Origin: a virus
Reading direction: 5' to 3' (one strand)
Virus record (IMG/VR): IMGVR_UViG_3300025769_000770
Location: 1-25,264 of that record
DNA length: 25,264 nt
In this document: positions 7,615-14,903 of the stretch, one piece after another
How positions within the stretch are numbered: the stretch's first letter is position 1
How the letters are laid out: the number at the start of each line of letters is the position of its first letter
Program-made: the position numbers and the translations under genes
The notes under the pieces: generated by a model
The model's input: the letters and a program-made list of their open reading frames with translations, nothing else
Told to the model about the DNA's origin: nothing
Database searches by the model: none

Positions 7615-8697
7615 ATGCCAACAGTAAAGAACATCGATTCTATACAATATTTTCTCAACAGGTTTCCTACCATAGACAGTGGATATGATTACACCGTCAA
7701 TTATCACAGTGCCGCAGAATCAAAATTCACATCGTTGCCTACCTTTGTGGCAGAGTTTTTTGACTGCAGGATTCACGCCTGCCCTTTATTGATAACAAAT
7801 GAGGATCATATGATAACGGATCATGTTTGGAACCTTACGCATCAGAGAAAACACAAACCCCAAAAGACCCACGGGTTATGGCGAGAGTGGAGCGACACCC
7901 TCGATATAAATCTACCCAGTGTTTCGAGAAGGTTCAATGAGACATATACCTATGTATGGTTACCTATAGATGAGGAGAGCGCCAACAACCCATGGCATGT
8001 ATGGATAGATGTAATCTCTAAATTCCGACTGGTGCAAAGAAGATGGTCCATGGACTTCACCAAATATGTTTTTGTGTTATCAAACGAAAGTACATATTTT
8101 ACAAAAGTGTTGGAAGATTTTTTTCCTGATCTAAAGTACATGGTAGTGCCAACAAGGGAAGTTTGGCAATTCAAACACCTTATAGTACCCAGCCTGAGTA
8201 ATCACACAGACGGAGTCATAACGCCTCATTTACCCCCGTGGATACGGAAGTTGAAAAACAAAATGAAGGTCAACTCTGAAAGAAAAAGAAAGATTTTTAT
8301 TTCTCGAGATGACGCGAAATCCAGGAAACTCCTCAATGCAGAAAAATTACTGATGGCGCTCAAGGGGTGGGAAACGGTGACCCTACAATCGCTAACAATC
8401 CGAGAACAAGTCAAATGCTTCTCAGAGGCCTCACATATAATTTCAACACACGGTGCTGGACTTACAAATTTGCTTTGGTGTGAACCTGGAACAAAGGTGA
8501 TAGAAATACAGGACATCAAAATGATTGATAAGAAAGTTTATCCAGTCCTGTCTCATCATCTACGTATAAATCACAAGGTCCATGTGGCGAAAACAGTGCC
8601 AATAAAATTAAACGGACCAAAACCAACGGGAACAAAAAAATGGCAGATGGTGGATTTTGAAGTTGACGTTCCTAGCCTGATGGATGACTTAGATTAG
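7615..8697 (+). CDS. GT61 (DUF563) glycosyltransferase
   Basis: This 360-aa protein carries the hallmark of the DUF563/GT61 family: RKIFISRDDAKSRKLLN (225-241), then a helix with TIREQVKCFSEASHIIS, and HGAGLTNLLWCEPGTKVIEI (279-298). In known members such as plant xylan xylosyl- and arabinosyltransferases and bacterial surface-polysaccharide enzymes, this C-terminal region is the GT-B nucleotide-sugar half. No membrane segment is visible, so it should be a cytoplasmic enzyme of the infected cell. It is the first gene of a plus-strand run to 13038. The gene is somewhat A/T-rich in its first half. Donor and acceptor are unknown, but the family call is firm. Confidence 0.9.
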   Translation: MPTVKNIDSIQYFLNRFPTIDSGYDYTVNYHSAAESKFTSLPTFVAEFFDCRIHACPLLITNEDHMITDHVWNLTHQRKHKPQKTHGLWREWSDTLDINLPSVSRRFNETYTYVWLPIDEESANNPWHVWIDVISKFRLVQRRWSMDFTKYVFVLSNESTYFTKVLEDFFPDLKYMVVPTREVWQFKHLIVPSLSNHTDGVITPHLPPWIRKLKNKMKVNSERKRKIFISRDDAKSRKLLNAEKLLMALKGWETVTLQSLTIREQVKCFSEASHIISTHGAGLTNLLWCEPGTKVIEIQDIKMIDKKVYPVLSHHLRINHKVHVAKTVPIKLNGPKPTGTKKWQMVDFEVDVPSLMDDLD

Positions 8698-8699
8698 AT

Positions 8700-9530
8700 A
8701 TGGCAAGTGAAAAACCAATTGCAGGAATACACACAACCAAACCACGGACACAGAGGTACGTTGACGCATTTGTAAAAGGCACACCAGGTACACATAAAAT
8801 CTATCATTTCAGAGATGTAAAACAACTGCCCGACGAGAATCTAACAATGTATGGAATACTTGCGGGTTCCGGAGAGCTTTACAAACGGTGCCAGGAAGAA
8901 CACAGGGATTTCTATTACATGGATCACGGCTACTTCACAAACGCCCATGACCATCCACACTGGCTGAGGATAACAAAGAACAAACACTGCCAAAACAAAC
9001 TACACGACGTACCAACAGACAGGTACGATAAGTATTTCAAGCAGGACATAAAACCATGGAATACGGACGGAAGCAAGATCCTGGTTTTACCGCCCACCAA
9101 TGCCATAGCAAATTTCTTCGGAATTGAAAACTGGTTAGAGCACACTCTGAATACATTAAGAAAGAACACAGACCGTACAATAGATATACGTGAAAAACCA
9201 TACAACCCAACAGTAAAAGTCGACCACATGGGAGCCACGGTCAAGGTGGATCGACCGACCAAACACCAGGGCAATATAAATTGGAATGACTATTACGCTA
9301 CTGTCACATATAATTCCAACACCATGGTGGCGAGTTTGGCAAACGGTGTTCCTGTTTTCTGTGATCCAATAAACAGTGCGGCGTCACCGATATCAGAAAC
9401 GGATTTCTCCAGGATAGAGACACCTAAATACGGAGACAGGATTGCTCTATTCAGCAGTCTAGCGTATAATAACTGGAGTTTGGAAGAAATGGCCAACGGC
9501 ACGGCGTGGAGGATGTTGAATGAGAGTTGA
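8700..9530 (+). CDS. Capsule-synthesis-like glycosyltransferase family, copy B
   Basis: This 276-aa protein is the closest relative of copy A by eye. It shares NTDRTIDIREKP (156-167), YYATVTYNSNTMVASLANGVPVFC (198-221), an FSRIETPKYGDR segment (236-247) and SLAYNNWSLEEMANGTAWRML (253-273). The two also match weakly over the N-terminal half (a DHGYF segment at 75-79, a PTDRYDKYF segment at 106-113, and KILVLPPTNA at 127-136). In B the Ser/His seen in other copies before the helix is replaced by YNSNT. It starts 2 bases after the GT61 stop and its end overlaps copy C by 11 bases, so it is within one transcript. Confidence 0.75.
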   Translation: MASEKPIAGIHTTKPRTQRYVDAFVKGTPGTHKIYHFRDVKQLPDENLTMYGILAGSGELYKRCQEEHRDFYYMDHGYFTNAHDHPHWLRITKNKHCQNKLHDVPTDRYDKYFKQDIKPWNTDGSKILVLPPTNAIANFFGIENWLEHTLNTLRKNTDRTIDIREKPYNPTVKVDHMGATVKVDRPTKHQGNINWNDYYATVTYNSNTMVASLANGVPVFCDPINSAASPISETDFSRIETPKYGDRIALFSSLAYNNWSLEEMANGTAWRMLNES

Positions 9531-10506
9531 GATATTCCGTAGAACAGTCAAGGACAGGAGGAAAGGCAACAGTTGGGAACTGCTGTACCATCTCAAAGAG
9601 GGAATCGAGTCAGCGGGTGACGAAGCCGTGATCGTCAATGAGCACATGACTGGTGAGACAAGGCCGGGCGAGATGGAGCCAACGGCGGACATGGCGGCCA
9701 TGTTTGGTTACGGTGGTGACAAGCAGATGCACCACACCAAGGGCAGGAGAAGGATTCTGGCCAACAAATGCCGTGAGAAGAAAATACCACTGATAACATT
9801 TGATGGCGGATTGCTGTCAAGTTTTGGAAACGTTTCCACATCATCAGAACATCATTTCAGAGTTTCCTTGTACACCCCCATGAACGATGGTGACTTCCTA
9901 TCAGATAATTCTCCAAACGATCGTTGGGAGATGATGAAGAAAAAATTCAAGGTACGATACGAACCGTGGAGGAAATCAGAACAAGGCGACCCCATACTGT
10001 TCGTCCTACAACCCAAAGATAATTGGAGCATGAACGAACTCGACCCAATAGCGTGGTTCAATGGGGTCTATGAAAAACTGCGACCCGCCACTGACCGCCC
10101 CTTCATAGTTAGGCCGCATCCAAATCACGTGGCCAGCATAGTGGAAAGGAGGAACGAGTTGCCAGAGGACATCGAACTACAATACACACAGAAGCACTTC
10201 GGTGGTGATGAGAAAAAGCACTACAGATTCAACTTCCAAGAGGTTATAACTAACTGCCATGCTGTTGTTACTCACAATTCTACTGCCAGCGTCGACTCTT
10301 GCGTTCGTGGAATACCTACCTTTTGTACCTCAGATCTTGCACTTTGTTGGCCTGTAGCGAACAAGGACCTCAACAACATCGAGACCCCAGAACGACCAGA
10401 CAGGACACAGTGGCTCAACGATCTGGGATACAAGATGTGGAGCATTAATGAGATAAAGGACGGCACTGTGTACAAAAGATTCAAAACAAAACTAGGACTA
10501 GAATGA
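9520..10506 (+). CDS. Capsule-synthesis-like glycosyltransferase family, copy C
   Basis: This 328-aa protein is the longest copy. Its N-terminal domain is different from A and B: it starts MRVEIFRRTVKDRRKGNSWELL and includes an LITFDGGLLSSFG segment (91-103), which could be a GT-B N-terminal domain. The shared C-terminal core is ATDRPFIVRPHPN (190-202), AVVTHNSTASVDSCVRGIPTFC (248-269), a LNNIETPERPDRTQW segment (284-298) and LGYKMWSINEIKDGTVYKRF (302-321). The RPHPN and THNST motifs make this the clearest link to KpsS/CDP-glycerol-transferase-like GT-B proteins. It overlaps copy B by 11 bases and the next glycosyltransferase by ATGA. Confidence 0.78.
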   Translation: MRVEIFRRTVKDRRKGNSWELLYHLKEGIESAGDEAVIVNEHMTGETRPGEMEPTADMAAMFGYGGDKQMHHTKGRRRILANKCREKKIPLITFDGGLLSSFGNVSTSSEHHFRVSLYTPMNDGDFLSDNSPNDRWEMMKKKFKVRYEPWRKSEQGDPILFVLQPKDNWSMNELDPIAWFNGVYEKLRPATDRPFIVRPHPNHVASIVERRNELPEDIELQYTQKHFGGDEKKHYRFNFQEVITNCHAVVTHNSTASVDSCVRGIPTFCTSDLALCWPVANKDLNNIETPERPDRTQWLNDLGYKMWSINEIKDGTVYKRFKTKLGLE

Positions 10507-11423
10507 CATCATTGACCGTCGTAACTACGTTCCCACCAAACCGCTGGACGGCATATGCCCGTAGGATGCTAGAAAGTCACATTGAGTTCTGGCCCGATGA
10601 CGTGGAAATACATGCCTACTACGAGCAATACAGACCCGACATGGCAGATAAAAAGATTAAATTCATAAACATAGAAGAGGTTAATCCAGACCTGGTCAGT
10701 TTCAAACAGCGCCACAAAGATGACCCGGTTGCCAATGGTGAAACACAGGAAGTACCAGATGGTGTGAGGAGGAATCCAGCGGCTGGATCCAATGATCGGG
10801 GCAAGGGATCATATCTATGGGACGCTGTAAGATTTTCACACAAGACTTTCGCAGTTGACCATGCGATTAAAAATAGCAAAACTGATTATGTTCTATGGTT
10901 GGACGCTGATACCTATACATTCAGAAAGATCACTAAAAAATTTGTCACAGATCTTTTGCCTAGCGACAAACTATTAAACTTCCTGGGAAGGGGTGACAAA
11001 TACCCAGAATGTGGATGGGTTTGCTACAACACCCGACATCCTAAAATTAGAGAGTTCATGCGGTACTGGACGGACATGTACAGGAACGACACAATCTTCA
11101 ACGAGTTAGAGTGGCACGACAGTTACCTGTTCTGGCAGTGCGTTAAAAGAATTGCACCCAATGACGGAGTCGACATAGGCAAAGGTGCTGGAGTTAAAGG
11201 CCATCACGTCTTCATAAACAGTGTACTTGGGAGTTACATTGATCACATGAAGGGCAAAAGGAAAATCAAAGGAAAAAGTAGTAAGAGTGATCTACGCGGA
11301 GATCGAAACGAGGACTATTGGAAAGGTGTGGAGAATTATGATCCTTTTGGTGGTGTCGAGTTCGATCCTAAACAAGCCGCCGACATAATAAGCAAAACGG
11401 ATAAAGGTATTCAAGGAAACTGA
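10503..11423 (+). CDS. Glycosyltransferase with DAD motif
   Basis: This 306-aa protein has a GT-A-like layout. It opens with SLTVVTTFPPNRWTAYARRML, a first strand and helix in which the nucleotide would sit. Next is an HAIKNSKTDYVLWLDADTYTF segment whose Asp134-Ala-Asp136 is the DxD-type motif. A substrate-side segment, FLGRGDKYPECGWVCYNTRHP, follows, then an EWHDSYLFWQC segment that may supply the catalytic acid. Near the C-terminus is a GVKGHHVFINSVLGSY segment, like the conserved late His of such enzymes. The C-terminal 50 residues are Lys-rich and probably flexible. It lies between copies C and D and overlaps both (ATGA and TGATG), so it is co-translated with them. Confidence 0.8.
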   Translation: MTSLTVVTTFPPNRWTAYARRMLESHIEFWPDDVEIHAYYEQYRPDMADKKIKFINIEEVNPDLVSFKQRHKDDPVANGETQEVPDGVRRNPAAGSNDRGKGSYLWDAVRFSHKTFAVDHAIKNSKTDYVLWLDADTYTFRKITKKFVTDLLPSDKLLNFLGRGDKYPECGWVCYNTRHPKIREFMRYWTDMYRNDTIFNELEWHDSYLFWQCVKRIAPNDGVDIGKGAGVKGHHVFINSVLGSYIDHMKGKRKIKGKSSKSDLRGDRNEDYWKGVENYDPFGGVEFDPKQAADIISKTDKGIQGN

Positions 11424-12295
11424 TGAAACTGGAAGTTTGGACTGAACACGGGCCACTGAACTCAAAACCCATATTCGATGCTTTCATACAAAGCCTCCGC
11501 GATGCCGGGGATCAAGTGTACTTGAACAGATCGGCCGACGCAGACGTGGCTGTTATATGGAGTGTGCTGTGGCGTGGAAGGATGCAGGGATACAAAAAGA
11601 TATGGGACGAGTATAGATCACGAGGCAAACCCGTGATAGTGATAGAGGTAGGCGGACTGAGGAGGAATCAAAGTTTCAAGATAGGCATAAATGGCATAAA
11701 CCGTGATGCTGATTTCGCCGACCAGGAATTCGATGACAAGAGATGGCCGCTGTTCAATCTCACACTCCGACCATGGAAACCATCGGGAGAACTGATCGTA
11801 ATTTGTGGGCAACATGACTCTTCGGAACAATGGCGTGGCATGCCCAAGATGGAGAACTGGATCAGACAGCAGATAACGAACATAAGGAAATACACCACAC
11901 GTCCGATCTTGGTCAGACCTCATCCACGCAACCAGATATCGTTCAACGAAAAGGATTTTGAAAACGTAAAAGTCAGGATGCCTAAACGTGACCACAGGAC
12001 CTACGATGACACAGACTTCAGGGCAACACTGGGGAGGACCTGGGCCGTGGTCAACCATTCTAGCAACCCCGCCATGGAAGCGGTCATACGAGGCATACCG
12101 GTTTTCGTGTCGGCATCGAGCCTGTGCCATGATGTGGGGAACACGGAGATCAGTGACATCAACAGTCCCGCCATGCCCAACAGGATCACATGGGCACAGC
12201 GTTTGGCATACACTGAATGGTTCGAAGATGAGATAAGAATGGGACTGCCATGGCAGAGGATAAAGAAAAGGTTAGAGGAGAGATACCTGCGATGA
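11423..12295 (+). CDS. Capsule-synthesis-like glycosyltransferase family, copy D
   Basis: This 290-aa protein shares the family core: YTTRPILVRPHPRN (157-170), AVVNHSSNPAMEAVIRGIPVFV (208-229), ISDINSPAMPNRITW (243-257) and RLAYTEWFEDEIRMGLPWQRI (260-280). Its N-terminal domain begins MKLEVWTEHGPLNSKPIFDAF and contains DVAVIWSVLWRGRMQGYKKIW and VIVIEVGGLRRNQ, a plausible Rossmann-like half that differs from A and B and partly recalls C. The NHSSN stretch and RPHP motif are the most standard capsule-synthase-like forms of the four copies. It overlaps its upstream neighbour by one base (TGATG) and the next gene by ATGA. Confidence 0.78.
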   Translation: MKLEVWTEHGPLNSKPIFDAFIQSLRDAGDQVYLNRSADADVAVIWSVLWRGRMQGYKKIWDEYRSRGKPVIVIEVGGLRRNQSFKIGINGINRDADFADQEFDDKRWPLFNLTLRPWKPSGELIVICGQHDSSEQWRGMPKMENWIRQQITNIRKYTTRPILVRPHPRNQISFNEKDFENVKVRMPKRDHRTYDDTDFRATLGRTWAVVNHSSNPAMEAVIRGIPVFVSASSLCHDVGNTEISDINSPAMPNRITWAQRLAYTEWFEDEIRMGLPWQRIKKRLEERYLR

Positions 12296-13038
12296 AAGAA
12301 GTGAAGACAGGGCGGAGGAACGAGATACAACCCATAGAATGGCAACCTTACCGAGGCGAGACCATAATCCTCAACACCATCATCCGGAAAGGTCAAAGGA
12401 TACAAGAGACGGCATTCTACGAGGACAAGGTCAAGGCTGTGCCTCGTGGCAATGCCTACTGCATAGGAAATGGCCCGTCACGGAAAGGTTTCGACCTAGA
12501 CAAACTTAAACCCACGGGCCAGACATATGGTTGCAACGCACTGTACAGGGATTTCATGCCAGACTTCATATTCAGCGTGGACACAAAGATGACCGTCAAA
12601 ATGTGTGAGGACGAGGTTGGATTGACAACCATACACTACGCACCATCGTTGGAGGTGAACAGGAAGCAGAACAGAGGCATGCTACATCTAATACCACACA
12701 ACCCACACTGGATCTCAGGCAATGCCGCGTTCTGGACAGCGGGTGTTCATGGACACAAGAACATCTATCTCATAGGTTACGACTTCAGAGAATACGGCAA
12801 GGGACAACTCAACAATATCTACCAAGACACAGAATGCTATGGTGAGAGACACGGAGGAGACATATTCGAGGGTTGGTTAGGGACCTTTAGAAAGATGTTG
12901 AAAATGAGGCCTTACGTGAACTACACCATCGTTCACGACAACCCCCCGGATTTCCTAAATCATCTGCAGACAGGAGTGGACCTAGGCAACAGCAAGATTA
13001 TTAGTTACAGTGAGTTCAAAAAGGTTTTAACACCTTGA
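12292..13038 (+). CDS. DUF115/GT42-like protein (possible sialyltransferase-type enzyme)
   Basis: This 248-aa protein has a glycine-rich CIGNGPSRKGFDLDKLKP segment (57-74), followed by GCNALYRDFMPDFIFSVD. Later comes ISGNAAFWTAGVHGHKNIYLIGYDFREYG (141-169). The same order, GNGPSL then an Asn near a short helix, then SGxxxxxxAxxxGxxxIYLxGxDF, is what I recall for the Campylobacter Cst-II type GT42 sialyltransferases and the DUF115 family. It fits a glycan island. I chose the ATG at 12292 because it gives an ATGA overlap with copy D; an in-frame ATG 42 bases earlier would add 14 residues inside copy D. The stop overlaps the convergent SprT-like gene by 12 bases. The sugar donor is unknown. Confidence 0.6.
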   Translation: MKEVKTGRRNEIQPIEWQPYRGETIILNTIIRKGQRIQETAFYEDKVKAVPRGNAYCIGNGPSRKGFDLDKLKPTGQTYGCNALYRDFMPDFIFSVDTKMTVKMCEDEVGLTTIHYAPSLEVNRKQNRGMLHLIPHNPHWISGNAAFWTAGVHGHKNIYLIGYDFREYGKGQLNNIYQDTECYGERHGGDIFEGWLGTFRKMLKMRPYVNYTIVHDNPPDFLNHLQTGVDLGNSKIISYSEFKKVLTP

Positions 13039-13503
13039 TAGGCCTAAACCGGCAAGCCTAAATTTATTCTTCCAAGCAAAAAAGTTCTTATTATGATTGC
13101 TATAGGGATCCTTCAACCAAGTCATCTGATACAGGTGTACCATCTCGTGTGCTAGTGTTTCAACGAAATCCTTCCAAGTGGGAAATTTACAGTGTAGTTC
13201 TATGTAGAATTCAACATCAATGTGATAGGGTATGACCCTCTGGTCGAACTTGCCTTTTGGTGTTTTCCTGTTGTCCCAATTGGCCACGCATCTACCCCAG
13301 TCCTTGTGCAGTTTCTTGACACGCAACGGCACGGATGGTAATCTACCGTTGAACAACCCACGATTCAATGTCCTGAACCAATGATACAACTGCTCTTGTG
13401 TGGGCTTGAACCCTTTGGTGTTCTTGTATCTGGTAATTGTGTTTTCCAACTTAATTTTCAGTTGTTTTCTCACATTCACGGTTTTGTTTTTCGTTTTTTT
13501 CAT
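13027..13503 (-). CDS. SprT-like zinc metalloprotease
   Basis: This 158-aa protein has the zinc-protease motif HEMVH (119-123) inside ETLAHEMVHLYQM, with a third ligand probably in NHNKNFFAWKNKF. An upstream WGRCVANWDNRK segment (69-80) and an HIDVEFYIELH segment match the SprT-like fold. Related SprT/Spartan proteins bind DNA and can cleave DNA-protein crosslinks, and short SprT-like proteins are frequent in phage genomes. I take the ATG at 13503 as start; a TTG 18 bases upstream would add six residues. The N-terminus is rich in Lys (KKTKNKTVNVRKQLKIKLE), suggesting DNA contact. It runs against the island, and its 5' end borders the divergent sigma70 promoter. Confidence 0.85.
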   Translation of the reverse strand: MKKTKNKTVNVRKQLKIKLENTITRYKNTKGFKPTQEQLYHWFRTLNRGLFNGRLPSVPLRVKKLHKDWGRCVANWDNRKTPKGKFDQRVIPYHIDVEFYIELHCKFPTWKDFVETLAHEMVHLYQMTWLKDPYSNHNKNFFAWKNKFRLAGLGLSRC

Positions 13504-13505
13504 GG

Positions 13506-13533
13506 TTGACAGTATTACCAATTGTGCTATAAT
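13506..13533 (+). promoter_or_regulatory. Perfect-consensus sigma70 promoter for the replication operon
   Basis: TTGACA at 13506-13511 and TATAAT at 13528-13533 both match the sigma70 consensus exactly, with a 16-base spacer. The start of transcription would be near 13540, leaving a leader of about 28 bases before the ATG at 13568. The leader has a weak AGG Shine-Dalgarno at 13558-13560. It lies in the only gap between the SprT-like gene and the plus-strand operon. A host-polymerase promoter of this quality suits early transcription of replication genes. Confidence 0.8.
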
Positions 13534-13567
13534 ATACTAATAATTATCTAAATTACCAGGTATCAAA

Positions 13568-14902
13568 ATGCAGTCAGATTTGCCAAAAACCATAAACGAA
13601 GCACTCAAAATACTAGCATATAATGATTATTTTTGGCCGGATCATCGTGCGACCCATATAAACCCCCATCCCAAGGACAGGGAAACAGTGAGATCACTAG
13701 CAGAATCGCAGTATGCTTGGACAGAGAAACAGGCACGCTTAGCCGTGGTCATCCTTAAGCGTTACCTTTCCAAGTTCCAGGCACACCATATGGATATAAA
13801 GTCTTTGCTGGATAATCCTGTGTATGAGGATGACTTCAGGGTGATAAGTTTTGACAAGAGCATAGAGAAATACACAGACGAGGATGGTGTGGACAAGATC
13901 GAACTGAGATTCCCATATGACAAGAAGATAATACAACTGATACGTTGCCTCAAGGACAAACGTGACCTGCCAGGCATGTATGCCCTTTACGCCGGAGAGG
14001 ACAAGAAATGGACGTTCATCCACACCGACGTGACCGCATACTACCTCACGCTGATAGCGGTGCGTTATGATTTCAAATTCGTCACACCCGAACTGTTGGA
14101 CGACTTTGATGCCGTAAGGAAACAGATAGTGGGACACAGGCAACCCACCGCCAGACAAATAGAGGATGAGATAATAATAGACAATGCCCCAGAGTCACTA
14201 ACAGAACACTGGGCAGAATACATTTCAAGACTGCCTTTGCTACAGCAAGTGGACAGCCTAAAGAACTTTGCGATTTCACCTAAGGGCATATCTGTGTCCT
14301 CAAATTCTAAATTGGCTGGTCGCATAGCACACCATCCCTACCATAAACTGTGGATCAACTCATTAGCCCACACCAAGAAGGAAGTTGTACAAGCATTGGT
14401 AGAACTGGATGCCTTCCCTTTGCTGATGCCTTGTCACAGCGACGTTCATGAGGAACAGGAGATAAGGGAATTCTGGGATTGGTTGAAGATTTTCGAATCG
14501 CACGGCATTGACATGATGAAACAGTGTGCCTGGGGATTTGATCTCAAGGAACCTGTATACAGGAAAGAAGACAGAGGTTACAGTGCAAGGACAACTGTTA
14601 TAGATGACAAGAAGCCCAGGGAGTTCTTTGAGAATCTCTACGAACTGCACCAGATGAGCAAACAATTCAAGTTCATAGATGAGACCACAAAGATAATTTT
14701 CGTCAGGAACAGGATACCACGTGCCTTGATCAAGAGCAAGGTAAAACCACGGGCTTCCTTGATAGCACTGGGTGGTGGATACTATGCCACTGGCACGGAC
14801 AATCTCAAAAGACTGCTTGAAAATCTTCCAAAAAAGTTGTATTATAGTGATCACCAACCCAGCAGTTGGGATTGGCATGATCACGTGATAGAACAGGTAT
14901 AG
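13568..14902 (+). CDS. Conserved-looking protein with possible HARP-like domain, upstream of UvsW
   Basis: I do not recognise the full family of this 444-aa protein. One stretch, residues about 110-172, resembles the HARP domain of SMARCAL1-type annealing helicases: ELRFPYDKKIIQLIRCLKD, then an aromatic WTFIHTDVTAYYLTL and FKFVTP. That domain has a YxxxxIxxxK strand-helix and an aromatic W/F/P tail. No Walker A or DEAD/DEAH motif is visible, so this is not a helicase by itself. The C-terminal part ends with an LYYSDHQPSSWDWHDHVIEQV segment. It stops one base before the ATG of UvsW and is transcribed with it from the promoter at 13506. A partner of UvsW is plausible but inferred. Confidence 0.75.
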   Translation: MQSDLPKTINEALKILAYNDYFWPDHRATHINPHPKDRETVRSLAESQYAWTEKQARLAVVILKRYLSKFQAHHMDIKSLLDNPVYEDDFRVISFDKSIEKYTDEDGVDKIELRFPYDKKIIQLIRCLKDKRDLPGMYALYAGEDKKWTFIHTDVTAYYLTLIAVRYDFKFVTPELLDDFDAVRKQIVGHRQPTARQIEDEIIIDNAPESLTEHWAEYISRLPLLQQVDSLKNFAISPKGISVSSNSKLAGRIAHHPYHKLWINSLAHTKKEVVQALVELDAFPLLMPCHSDVHEEQEIREFWDWLKIFESHGIDMMKQCAWGFDLKEPVYRKEDRGYSARTTVIDDKKPREFFENLYELHQMSKQFKFIDETTKIIFVRNRIPRALIKSKVKPRASLIALGGGYYATGTDNLKRLLENLPKKLYYSDHQPSSWDWHDHVIEQV

Positions 14903-14903
14903 A

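Noticed and set aside
11618-12130. Minus-strand open frame of 170 codons within copy D
   Set aside because: It is the antisense shadow of a gene with clear family motifs, and its product looks low in structure.
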